NCBI GenBank assembly: GCA_964521285.1
Contig: CAZFQS010000016.1
Location: forward strand, 1-64,000
Origin: G020354785 sp964521285
Lineage (GTDB): Bacteria > Bacteroidota > Bacteroidia > Bacteroidales > UBA10428
Reading direction: 5' to 3'
Length of the DNA stretch: 64,000 nucleotides
Shown piece after piece: positions 26,127-34,435 of the stretch. The position numbers and the translations under genes were made by a program. Every line of letters begins with the position of its first letter. Position 1 is the first letter of the stretch. Below the pieces are notes generated by a model, which had not been told where the DNA came from, did no database searches, and worked only from the letters and a program-made list of their open reading frames with translations.

Positions 26127-27204
26127 ATCTCGTATATGGTTCTATTGCTTTAGCCTGGTTATGTTTGGCAACAAATCTATCCCGGTCTTTTTGAGACGCA
26201 AACAGATACAAGGCATAGCCACCCCATCCTCCACCACAATATTTGCGGGCAAGGCATTTTTCAGCATCAATGAGAGGCTCCATTCCTTCTTCTGTCTGGG
26301 CCCTATAGCTCATCTTCACAGCCTCTGCCAGTTTTTTAAGGTCAGCTTGCAGTACAGCCCCAGCCGCAACGAGCCCGGCCTTATAAATCAGGTCGTAGTT
26401 ACGTTTTTTTTCGGCTATACCGGGAGTGTCATGTTCAATATCGGTAAAATACAGGGCAATAAGGTCTTTAAGCATATCACCATTTCTCTTGAAGTGCAAC
26501 ACGGGTCGCATTCCGCTTTCCCAGACACAGAGTCCGGTTTCCTGAATAACAGCAGGGTCCTGCCAGCCGACACCCAGATCCAGTTCACTGTTTACCCCAT
26601 CTTCCCCGGTAAGAAGTGCCCATGCACCACTGCCTCCAACACCGGAGCGCTTTTCATATTCCCATTTTTTCAGTGAAACAAGAGGAGATATAGCGCAGTT
26701 AACAATAAAGCCGCCTTTTTTGGCAAAACGGGGTACGTCCAGCCACCCGCCCGCAAAATCAATCCTTAAAGGAGCCTCCTGTGGAGCACGTATCCATTTT
26801 ACTAATTTAGTAGTAGAAACCGGCTCAAATTTGGGTGGAGTTTTGGGCAGCACGTAGTATTGAGTTCCTGTTTGTTCACATAATTCGATCTTTTTTTCAG
26901 TATATTGATCATCCCCAGTAACTGCCAGAATATCAGGCTTGATACGTAAAAAATGATCTTTAAAATCCATTCCTATCTCCATATTTGTTCCGACAACTAC
27001 ATCATCAACCATCTCAAGTGCCTGAATAAGGACTTTTTTATGTTCCTGAGGTACTGAAGGGCGACGCATTTTGTGTTTCCATAATACGTCGTCTGAAGCA
27101 AAGCATACTGTCAAGTGATCCCCCAGGGCCTTGGCGTCATTAAAAAATTGTACATGCCCTGCATGCAAAATATCATAACATCCGGATACAAAAATTTTTT
27201 TCAT
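26125..27204 (-). CDS. Cytidylyltransferase-GHMP kinase fusion, probably for activating a sugar
   Basis: The protein has 359 residues. Residues 1-135 are a cytidylyltransferase-like domain: FVSGCYDILHAGHVQF with the HxGH motif (14-17), and a degenerate late region VTGDDQYTEKK. Residues 140-359 are a GHMP-type kinase: APLRIDFAGGWLDVP, the ATP loop GVGGSGA (188-194) and the late glycine motif KYCGGGWGGYALYLF. Such kinases phosphorylate sugars such as fucose or D-glycero-heptose, so one protein could phosphorylate a sugar and attach a nucleotide. HldE does the same with a different kinase fold. The kinase part looks shorter than usual. Base use is visibly richer in G+C than the neighbours. The gene is bracketed by repeat elements, which suggests transfer. 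The substrate is unknown. Confidence 0.82.
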   Translation of the reverse strand: MKKIFVSGCYDILHAGHVQFFNDAKALGDHLTVCFASDDVLWKHKMRRPSVPQEHKKVLIQALEMVDDVVVGTNMEIGMDFKDHFLRIKPDILAVTGDDQYTEKKIELCEQTGTQYYVLPKTPPKFEPVSTTKLVKWIRAPQEAPLRIDFAGGWLDVPRFAKKGGFIVNCAISPLVSLKKWEYEKRSGVGGSGAWALLTGEDGVNSELDLGVGWQDPAVIQETGLCVWESGMRPVLHFKRNGDMLKDLIALYFTDIEHDTPGIAEKKRNYDLIYKAGLVAAGAVLQADLKKLAEAVKMSYRAQTEEGMEPLIDAEKCLARKYCGGGWGGYALYLFASQKDRDRFVAKHNQAKAIEPYTR

Positions 27205-27220
27205 ATTAATTCCTGTTTTC

Positions 27221-27265
27221 GGAGAGGGGACAGCGCCCCTTCCCGGGCGCTGTCCCCATGTCTCC
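27221..27265. repeat. Complete GGGGACAGCGCCC inverted repeat
   Basis: Arms ggggacagcgccc (27226-27238) and gggcgctgtcccc (27245-27257) match perfectly over 13 bases around a 6-base loop. Outer GGAGA and TCTCC extend the dyad with a small offset. It lies between two divergent genes, where a terminator is not expected, so it looks like a REP-type mobile repeat. Confidence 0.8.
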
Positions 27266-27423
27266 TCTGCTAATATTGCTGCAAGTTAATATAATTATAA
27301 AATATTTAACATTGAATTACTATTTTTGAAGTGATAATTAGTTTGAAAGTACAATAATAAAAACACTACCATCCCTCTTAATAAAAGGGAAATTTATTCG
27401 GGGTAGTTTTATTACTCAATTTT

Positions 27424-29388
27424 ATGACATACCGGCATTATAAGAACGAAAAGACTGATTACAGGTATTGTGACAGTCTTACACAATATCTCCGCAGAAA
27501 AACAGCTGAAGTAAAAGTCGGAGATGTGCCACTTGGCGGTGATAATCCGTTAAGAGTTCAGTCTATGACCAGCACAAGTACCAAGGATATTAAAGCTACA
27601 GTTGACCAATGTATAAAAATAATTAAAGCAGGGGCCGACTATGTAAGAATTACTGTACCATCAATTAAAGAAGTAGAATGTTTATCAGGCATTATCTCTG
27701 AGCTTAGAAAAAAGGGATACAATTCACCGATAATTGCTGATATTCATTTTAATCCGGAAATTGCCAGACGTGCAGCAGCAATTGCGGAAAAGATAAGAAT
27801 AAATCCGGGAAATTTTGCAGACAGTAAGAAATTGAGCAAGCCTGATTACACTGAAAAGGAATTTAATGAAGATGCTGAACATTTAAAAGAAAAATTTATT
27901 CCTCTTCTTAATGTCTGTAAGGATAATAATACTGCATTGCGTATCGGAACAAATCACGGGTCACTATCTGACAGGATTATGAACCGCTATGGAGATACTC
28001 CCGAAGGTATGGCAGAATCGGCAATGGAATATTTAAGAATTTGTAAAGAAGAGCATTTTAATAATGTGGTAGTATCGATGAAAGCCAGTAATACACGGAT
28101 TATGGTTCAGTCAACCAGGCTTCTGGTGAACAGGATGTTAAAAGAGAATATGCATTATCCCTTACATACAGGAGTAACTGAAGCAGGGGAGGGTGATGAT
28201 GGAAGAATAAAGTCAGCTGCAGGGATTGGGGCTCTGCTGGCAGATGGCATCGGAGATACTATCAGGATATCACTTACAGAAAATCCAGAAAAAGAGATTC
28301 CTGTAGCAAAAAAATTAGTTGATTATTTCTCGGGCCGGGGAAAGCACAAAGCAATAAGAGAAATATCAGATTATAAATTAAATCCTTTTCAATATAAAAA
28401 AAGAGAAACGCATTCTGTTTTTAATATAGGCGGTAAATATCATCCTGTTGTTATATCGGATTTGAGTGATGCAGGATTTTCATCTGAAGCTCTGTCTAAG
28501 TCAGGATGGCGATATGACAAATCCTATAAAAACTGGGCATTTGGTGATATAGCAGCAGATTATTTATACCTTAAGGATATTGACAATGAATTTGAAATTC
28601 CCGGAGATAAAGGAATAATAATGGATTATAATAAATGGAAAGAATTTAGGGGTAATAAGAATAAATGTTTCCCTCTTTTCATCTTAGCTGATTATTTTAA
28701 GGAGCCAGAAAAATCAGGAAAAATAAATTTTGTAAAAATTTTCTATAATGATTTAAATGATACTGCAATCAAAAGCCTTTGCAGTGATTCTACAATAGTG
28801 CTGGTGTCGGAGACTGATAATATAAACGGATTTGCAGAACAGAGAGCTTTATTTTGTGAGTTAATAAATGCAGGTTGTAATACTCCGGTAGTTATAAAAA
28901 GAAATTATAGCGAAAATGACAGGGAAGATTTTCAGCTTAAAAGTGCCGCTGATAGCGGGGGATTATTTTTGGATGGTCTGGGTGATGGAATATGGCTTAC
29001 AAATAAAGGAAATGTTGAATTGAGAGACATAACTTCAACTGCATTTGGTATATTGCAGGCGTGCCGTGCCAGAATTTCAAAAACAGAATATATATCATGC
29101 CCGTCCTGCGGAAGAACTAATTTTAATATTCAGGAGGTAGTCATTAAGATTCGTGAAAGAACATCACATTTGAAAGGATTAAAAATTGCTGTAATGGGAT
29201 GTATAGTAAACGGGCCGGGGGAGATGGCTGATGCTGATTACGGGTATATAGGAGTGGGCAAGAATAAGGTAACACTTTATAAAGCCAGGATGGCCGTTAA
29301 AAAAAATATACCCGAAGATGAGGCAGTTGATGAATTAATTTTATTGATAAAAGAAAACAATGACTGGCTGGAGTTACCGGAAATATAA
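27424..29388 (+). CDS. ispG: 4-hydroxy-3-methylbut-2-enyl diphosphate synthase, long form
   Basis: IspG reduces MEcPP to HMBPP in the MEP isoprenoid pathway with a [4Fe-4S] cluster. At 654 residues this is the three-domain form known in plants and Bacteroidota. The TIM barrel is at about 25-310 (LRVQSMTSTSTKDI, PIIADIHFNPEIA, KIRINPGNF, ALRIGTNHGSLSDRI, LHTGVTEAGEGDDGRIKSA). An inserted domain lies at about 320-540. The cluster-binding domain has CPSCGRTNF and GCIVNGPGEMADADYGYIG. The long form is normal for the phylum. It starts 219 bases from the divergent fusion gene and ends 22 bases from the convergent gene at 29411. Confidence 0.96.
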   Translation: MTYRHYKNEKTDYRYCDSLTQYLRRKTAEVKVGDVPLGGDNPLRVQSMTSTSTKDIKATVDQCIKIIKAGADYVRITVPSIKEVECLSGIISELRKKGYNSPIIADIHFNPEIARRAAAIAEKIRINPGNFADSKKLSKPDYTEKEFNEDAEHLKEKFIPLLNVCKDNNTALRIGTNHGSLSDRIMNRYGDTPEGMAESAMEYLRICKEEHFNNVVVSMKASNTRIMVQSTRLLVNRMLKENMHYPLHTGVTEAGEGDDGRIKSAAGIGALLADGIGDTIRISLTENPEKEIPVAKKLVDYFSGRGKHKAIREISDYKLNPFQYKKRETHSVFNIGGKYHPVVISDLSDAGFSSEALSKSGWRYDKSYKNWAFGDIAADYLYLKDIDNEFEIPGDKGIIMDYNKWKEFRGNKNKCFPLFILADYFKEPEKSGKINFVKIFYNDLNDTAIKSLCSDSTIVLVSETDNINGFAEQRALFCELINAGCNTPVVIKRNYSENDREDFQLKSAADSGGLFLDGLGDGIWLTNKGNVELRDITSTAFGILQACRARISKTEYISCPSCGRTNFNIQEVVIKIRERTSHLKGLKIAVMGCIVNGPGEMADADYGYIGVGKNKVTLYKARMAVKKNIPEDEAVDELILLIKENNDWLELPEI

Positions 29389-29410
29389 TTGTAAATCGTA
29401 AAAATTAATT

Positions 29411-29887
29411 TTATTCCTTAAAGACTATAGATTCAATATCTTTCACATCTACTGCTCTCTCAACGACTTTTTCAGTCAGGGGATTTAAAATCTGGACTTT
29501 AATCTGGTTATATTTTTCATCTGCACCGTAACAGGACAATTCCAGCTCAGCCTCAACCAGGTCGACAACTACTCCGTTTCTTTTGTAAACAGTAATTCGG
29601 GCTTTTTCACTTCCTACCGATGCAACAGGAGGATCATCGAAGTCAATCAGAATCATTTTGCTAATAGTCTTATAATCTTTAATCTCTGTCGGGATGTTTT
29701 CATATCTTCCTTTTAGCATGATGTAACTGTCGAAATACCTGGATTTATTACATTCGAGCGGTCCAAAATGATATACATCAACAGTTTTGCCGTCTTTCAA
29801 TTTTATCAGTGCAGGCTGAGTATCTTGCGAGGACAAGGAAATTGTACAAAAGACAAATAAAACAAGGGGTAAAGCTGTAGGTTTCAT
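29411..29887 (-). CDS. Secreted protein of unknown function
   Basis: I do not recognise a family. The 158-residue product has a signal peptide (about 1-20, ending LSSQ), so it is periplasmic or surface-exposed. The mature part is mainly beta-strand by pattern, with alternating hydrophobics in ALIKLKDGKTVDVYHFG, KMILIDFDD and IKVQILNP, and two cysteines that could pair (in LECNKS and ELSCYG). It stands alone between ispG, which runs toward it, and metK, 93 bases upstream on the same strand. Confidence 0.6.
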   Translation of the reverse strand: MKPTALPLVLFVFCTISLSSQDTQPALIKLKDGKTVDVYHFGPLECNKSRYFDSYIMLKGRYENIPTEIKDYKTISKMILIDFDDPPVASVGSEKARITVYKRNGVVVDLVEAELELSCYGADEKYNQIKVQILNPLTEKVVERAVDVKDIESIVFKE

Positions 29888-29980
29888 TTTTTATTTGTTC
29901 TATTAATTAATAATTCTTTTATAATGAGCAAATTAGTAAATTTATTCGTTTAATAAAAAGTTTTATTAAACTAATTCAAT

Positions 29981-31231
29981 CTAAAGGTTAAATACTTCCT
30001 TTATTTTATATACATAATCGGTCTTTTCCCATGTAAAGAATTCTACTTTTCTGGTTTCCGGAATATTATTTCTATATATTATAACATCATCAGTATAAGG
30101 GGTTCTTCCCATGTGTCCGTATGCAGCAGAAGGCAGGAAAATCGGGTTTTTTAATCCAAGTCTTTTGATTATGGCACTTGGCCTTAAATCAAATATTTGT
30201 CTTATTTTTTCAGCAATCTCTGCATCAGTATGATTTACTTTGGATGTGTTAAAGGTATTTATATATAGACCAACGGGCTCTGCTATACCAATTGCGTAGG
30301 CAATTTGAACAAGAACTTCATCAGCCATGCCTGCTGCCACAAGATTCTTAGCTATATGACGTGTAGCATATGCTGCTGATCGGTCTACTTTTGAACAATC
30401 CTTTCCTGAAAAAGCTCCACCACCGTGTGCTCCTTTGCCCCCATAGGTGTCGACTATCACCTTTCTGCCTGTTAGTCCGGTATCCCCGTGAGGCCCGCCA
30501 ATAACAAACTTTCCTGTAGGATTAACATGTAATATATAATCGTTCCCAAATAAAGTTTGCACACGGGGAGGAAGTTTTGAAATAATTCTGGGGATTAGAA
30601 TATTTTTAATATCGACCTTTATCTGATGAAGCATTTTTTCATCAGTGTCAAAATCATCATGCTGTGTGGAAATAACTATAGTATGAATACGTTCCGGCTG
30701 GTTATCATTCCCGTATTCAATAGTAACCTGTGATTTCGAATCCGGGCGTATATAAGTCATTACTTTACGTTCCCTCCGTATTGCAGCAAGTTCTTTTAGC
30801 AGCAGGTGTGACAACTCCAGGGAAAGAGGCATATAATTATCCGTTTCCCGTGATGCATAACCAAACATCATACCCTGGTCCCCTGCTCCCTGTTCTTCTT
30901 CAGATCCTCTGTTCACTCCCCGGGATATGTCCTGCGACTGTTCATGAATAGTAGATATAACTCCGCATGAATCTGCTTCAAACATATATTCAGATTCTGT
31001 ATATCCTATTTTTTTTATAACATTGCGCGCTAATTGCTGAACATCAATATATGCACCTGTTTTTACTTCACCGCTTAATACAACCAATCCAGTTGTCACC
31101 AATGTTTCACATGCAACTTTAGATTCAGGATCATATCTTAAAAACTCATCCAAGAGTGCATCGGAGATTTGATCTGCTATTTTATCAGGATGCCCTTCGG
31201 AAACTGATTCAGACGTGAATAAATATCCCAT
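29981..31231 (-). CDS. metK: S-adenosylmethionine synthetase
   Basis: MetK makes S-adenosylmethionine from methionine and ATP. At 416 residues it is slightly longer than the E. coli enzyme (384). Motifs: SESVSEGHPDKIADQISDAL, GEVKTGAYID, the conserved SQDISRGV/EEQGAGDQGMMFGYA, RPDSKSQVTIEY, HVNPTGKFVIGGPHGDTGLTGRK and GGGAFSGKDCSKVDRSAAY. All ATP- and metal-binding segments are present. I looked upstream (31232-31345) for a SAM riboswitch and saw no convincing fold. It is probably monocistronic. The protein is cytoplasmic. Confidence 0.97.
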   Translation of the reverse strand: MGYLFTSESVSEGHPDKIADQISDALLDEFLRYDPESKVACETLVTTGLVVLSGEVKTGAYIDVQQLARNVIKKIGYTESEYMFEADSCGVISTIHEQSQDISRGVNRGSEEEQGAGDQGMMFGYASRETDNYMPLSLELSHLLLKELAAIRRERKVMTYIRPDSKSQVTIEYGNDNQPERIHTIVISTQHDDFDTDEKMLHQIKVDIKNILIPRIISKLPPRVQTLFGNDYILHVNPTGKFVIGGPHGDTGLTGRKVIVDTYGGKGAHGGGAFSGKDCSKVDRSAAYATRHIAKNLVAAGMADEVLVQIAYAIGIAEPVGLYINTFNTSKVNHTDAEIAEKIRQIFDLRPSAIIKRLGLKNPIFLPSAAYGHMGRTPYTDDVIIYRNNIPETRKVEFFTWEKTDYVYKIKEVFNL

Positions 31232-31345
31232 AATATTTTATCTGTGTTTTGTGCGAATATCTTTGACTTTGTATTAAAAACCCGTAAATATATTTATATT
31301 TTCAGATTTAACAAATATTCATTTGTTATAATACTGTTATATTGC

Positions 31346-32257
31346 CTATTTTGTCAATTCGTGAAAAACCTCTTCAAGACTCTTGTCTTTCTTATGAAGA
31401 GATAATACTGTTAAATTATTATCTACTGCAAATTTGAATATTTCAGGTCTTATATCTTTGTTTTGTGCAGTCTCAATTAAACAGCTACAATTATTAACGA
31501 ATTTGATTTTTTCAACACCGCTTATTTTTAGCAATACCGATTCATCAACAGGATTGTTAAATTCCACATGTATTGTGCAAGATGACTTTTTCCCGTATGA
31601 TTGAATATTTTTAGCCTTGTCGTCAGCTATAATTTCACCGTTATTAATAATAAGTACCCTGTTACAAATTGCCTCTACTTCCTGCATAATATGTGTTGAA
31701 AGCATAATAGTCTTCTTTTTACCCAGCCCATAAATCAAATTTCGAATTTCAATTATCTGATTGGGGTCAAGACCTGAGGTAGGTTCATCCAGTATCAGAA
31801 CATCTGGATTATGAAGTATTGCCTGTGCCAGTCCGACACGCTGCCTGAACCCCTTTGACAATTCCCCTATTCTTTTATTAATCTCGCTTTTAAGTCCAGT
31901 TAATTTTATTGTTTCATTAATTCGTGACCCAGCATCTCTTCCTAGTCTGTATACGCCAGCCAGATAGTGTAAATATTCACCTATAAATAAATCGCTATAT
32001 AAAGGATTATTTTCCGGCAGGTATCCTATTAGTCTTTTAACATCGACAGAATTATCAATAACATCATAATCTTTAATTTTTACTTTTCCTTCATCCGGTG
32101 ATATAATACCACATATAATCCTCATTGCTGTAGTTTTACCTGCTCCGTTTGGGCCGATAAAGCCTACTATTTCCCCTGACTTAATATTAAAGGAGATATT
32201 ATTAAGTGCTAAAAGTGAACCGTATTTCTTTGATACGTTTTCAACAACTATGGACAT
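31346..32257 (-). CDS. gldA: ABC transporter ATPase, GldA-like
   Basis: The 303-residue protein has Walker A GPNGAGKTT (35-43), the Q/P-loop region IGYLPENNPLYSDLFIGEYLHY, signature LSKGFRQRVGLAQA, Walker B VLILDEPTSGLDPNQ and switch STHIMQEVEAI. The PENNPLYSDL and LDPNQIIEIRNLI stretches are those of GldA, the ATPase linked to gliding in Flavobacterium. The C-terminal 80 residues also match the GldA/NatA length. The GldF and GldG permease partners are not next to it, so the link with gliding is not proven. It could serve another exporter. It follows metK upstream by 114 bases on the same strand. Confidence 0.75.
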   Translation of the reverse strand: MSIVVENVSKKYGSLLALNNISFNIKSGEIVGFIGPNGAGKTTAMRIICGIISPDEGKVKIKDYDVIDNSVDVKRLIGYLPENNPLYSDLFIGEYLHYLAGVYRLGRDAGSRINETIKLTGLKSEINKRIGELSKGFRQRVGLAQAILHNPDVLILDEPTSGLDPNQIIEIRNLIYGLGKKKTIMLSTHIMQEVEAICNRVLIINNGEIIADDKAKNIQSYGKKSSCTIHVEFNNPVDESVLLKISGVEKIKFVNNCSCLIETAQNKDIRPEIFKFAVDNNLTVLSLHKKDKSLEEVFHELTK

Positions 32258-32494
32258 CCGGAGTCTTATTAATTAATTATGAAAGCACAAATTTAATAAA
32301 ATATGATTTCAGGTGATAAGCATACCATTACCAATTAATAGTTACTAAAATTTATCATAACAGGGGATGCATATTTTAATATTCTAAAATCTATGTTGTA
32401 AAACTGATATTAACCGAAAATTATTATATTTTTTTTTATTAATCCGGTTAAATTTGTTATTTAACATTTTCATTTATAAAATTTTTAATTCTAT

Positions 32495-33118
32495 ATGGCA
32501 AAGTATAGTTATGATTATCCACGACCTGCATTAACAACAGATATAATTATGTTCTCTTATTATAAAGGGAAGCTATTGGTTTTATTAATTGAAAGAAAAT
32601 ATTTTCCGTTTAAAGGAAAGTGGGCTTTCCCCGGTGGATTTGTGGATATGGATGAAACAGCTGAAGAATGTGCTTATCGTGAACTTAAAGAAGAAACCGG
32701 ACTGGAAATAAAGGATCTCTCTCAACTGGTAACTGTCAGCACTCTGGGAAGAGATCCAAGAGGAAGAACAGTTAGTGTGTTTTTTTATGGATTTATCAAT
32801 TATGCCAGTGCTGATATTCAGGCTGGTGATGACGCAAAAAAAGCTCAGTGGTTTCCTGCGGATAAGCTTCCTTCATTAGCATTTGATCATGGTGAGATTA
32901 TTCATATTGCTTTGGGGAGACTTAAAGAACTTATACAATTGAAATCTTTTGGCCGGAAGTTGTTGCCAAAATATTTCACCCTTTCTGATTTGAAACAACT
33001 TTTTGATAATATTCTGCCGGGAAAGGAAATTATTGAAAAATACATAAATCAATATACAAAATATGGAGTAATCTGCAGGAAGGAACCTGAATCTGAATTA
33101 TATTCTTTTGTTACTTAA
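32495..33118 (+). CDS. NUDIX hydrolase with C-terminal winged-helix-like region
   Basis: NUDIX enzymes cleave nucleoside diphosphates linked to another group. The complete Nudix box begins at GGFVDMDET (residues 47-55) and continues through YRELKEETGL (61-70), with all catalytic glutamates. The FPGG before it and the FFYGFI strand after it fit the ADP-ribose/NrtR-like group. Residues 140-207 resemble the winged helix of NrtR regulators of NAD synthesis (LKQLFDNILPGKEI, then EKYINQYTKYGVI). At 207 residues it is close to NrtR length. It could therefore be either an ADP-ribose pyrophosphatase or a regulator. No NAD gene is adjacent. Confidence 0.85.
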   Translation: MAKYSYDYPRPALTTDIIMFSYYKGKLLVLLIERKYFPFKGKWAFPGGFVDMDETAEECAYRELKEETGLEIKDLSQLVTVSTLGRDPRGRTVSVFFYGFINYASADIQAGDDAKKAQWFPADKLPSLAFDHGEIIHIALGRLKELIQLKSFGRKLLPKYFTLSDLKQLFDNILPGKEIIEKYINQYTKYGVICRKEPESELYSFVT

Positions 33119-33172
33119 TAGCTTATCTTCTTAACATATTGGCATTTTATTTGTTAAAGAAAAAATAAATGA

Positions 33173-33203
33173 TTTTAATAATTAAATGATCTAACTATAT
33201 TTG
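33173..33203 (+). promoter_or_regulatory. Promoter of the TPR-protein gene
   Basis: TTTT (33173-33176) precedes TATATTTG (33196-33203) by 19 bases, a near match to the Bacteroidota TTTG-N19-TAnnTTTG promoter. It predicts a transcript start near 33210 and a leader of about 33 bases. Confidence 0.45.
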
Positions 33204-33242
33204 CAGATTATTTTTATTTTTCTAACTAAAATTTTAATAAAA

Positions 33243-34238
33243 ATGAAATTAAAGAATTTGATATTGAACGGATTAATAACTTTTTTATCACTTATTATTT
33301 TTACAGGTATTTCTTCAGGACAAACTCTTAATGAGGCAAAGGAAGCATTTAACGAAGGGGTAAGTGCTATTCAGTCAAATAATTTCGATGAAGCTATTGC
33401 ACAATTTAACAAGTGCATGGAAATATATCCGGAACTTGATGAGGAAGAGTCTATAGAAGCTGAAGAGATGGTAGTTCAGATAGAATCAAAACTGCCGGCA
33501 TTATATTATCAGGTAGCTATGGATCTATATAAGGATAAGAAGCTTGATGAGGCGATTGAAAAATTTGTAGAGACCAGTGAAGTTGCAAATAAATATAATG
33601 ATCAGTCTACATCAGAAAGAGCTTCAAAGGTGGTCCCCCAGCTTTATTATCAGAGAGCAGGGAACAAATATGATAATGACGACTTTAAGGGAGCACTGGA
33701 AGATTATAATAAGGCAATTGAGCTTAACCCTGAATATGATAAGGCTTTTTATATGAAAAGTCTGGTTTGTAAAAAGCTTGATGATGAAGAAGGATTCCTG
33801 GAATCAACGAGAAGAGCCATTGAATCTGCCGGGAATAACAATAATGAATCAGTAGTTGGTAAAGCAAAAGAATCAGGAAGCAAATATTTTCTGATGAAGG
33901 GTGACGAAGCTAAATCAGCCCAAAAATATGCTGAAGCTAAAGAATATATAAATCTGGCCATTGAATTTGACAGTGAAAGTTCGGTTGCATACTATCTACT
34001 CGCGTTAGTTGACAATCAGCTTAATAATTATGATAATGCTATTGAGGCTGCAAATAAAGCTCTCACTTATGAGGATGATGTCCCTGAAGGGAAAGCAAGA
34101 ATTTATTATGAATTAGCAAATGCACTTAAGGAAAAGGGAGAGAACGGTAAAGCATGTGATGCATACAGGAAAGCAGCCTATGGAGCATATAAAGAGGCAG
34201 CTGAATACCAGATAAAATATGTATTGGAATGCGAATAG
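33243..34238 (+). CDS. Periplasmic tetratricopeptide-repeat protein
   Basis: The ATG at 33243 gives 331 residues that begin with a signal peptide (MKLKNLILNG then a hydrophobic run, cut near SSGQ). An upstream TTG start (33201) lies inside the promoter box and is rejected. The mature protein is a string of about six TPR hairpins (AKEAFNEGVSAIQSNNFDEA, YQVAMDLYKDKKLDEAIEKF, GALEDYNKAIELNPEYDKA, YYLLALVDNQLNNYDNAIEA). These mediate protein contacts. It is probably periplasmic or exposed at the outer membrane. It is monocistronic, with its own promoter and terminator. No partner is evident. Confidence 0.85.
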   Translation: MKLKNLILNGLITFLSLIIFTGISSGQTLNEAKEAFNEGVSAIQSNNFDEAIAQFNKCMEIYPELDEEESIEAEEMVVQIESKLPALYYQVAMDLYKDKKLDEAIEKFVETSEVANKYNDQSTSERASKVVPQLYYQRAGNKYDNDDFKGALEDYNKAIELNPEYDKAFYMKSLVCKKLDDEEGFLESTRRAIESAGNNNNESVVGKAKESGSKYFLMKGDEAKSAQKYAEAKEYINLAIEFDSESSVAYYLLALVDNQLNNYDNAIEAANKALTYEDDVPEGKARIYYELANALKEKGENGKACDAYRKAAYGAYKEAAEYQIKYVLECE

Positions 34239-34264
34239 ATTTATTTAAGATAATTTACTTGAGA

Positions 34265-34294
34265 AAGGCTGCCCGGATTCAGGCAGCCTTTTTT
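34265..34294 (+). terminator. Rho-independent terminator after the TPR gene
   Basis: Arms aaggctgcc (34265-34273) and ggcagcctt (34282-34290) form a 9-bp stem followed by a T run (34289-34294). It is 26 bases after the stop codon. Confidence 0.9.
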
Positions 34295-34392
34295 GTATTA
34301 ACATATTCAGGCTAAAATATGGATTATATTTCCTATATTGATCTGCTGGCTTTAATTTGCCCAAATGGAGCTGTTATTTGGATGCAAAATCT

Positions 34393-34400
34393 TATTTTTG
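34393..34400 (+). promoter_or_regulatory. Possible -7 box of asnS-rpoN
   Basis: TATTTTTG matches TAnnTTTG and lies 36 bases before the asnS start. No TTTG is found at the usual 19-21-base spacing (one lies only 12 bases away), so this is tentative. Confidence 0.35.
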
Positions 34401-34435
34401 CAGGGAGATTTTAATGAATTATTAAATAAAGAAAT

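Noticed and set aside
31232..31345. SAM riboswitch upstream of metK
   Set aside because: No stem arrangement resembling SAM-type riboswitches could be found in the 114 bases.
33201..33242. TTG start for the TPR gene
   Set aside because: It lies inside the TATATTTG promoter box. The ATG at 33243 starts a clean signal peptide.
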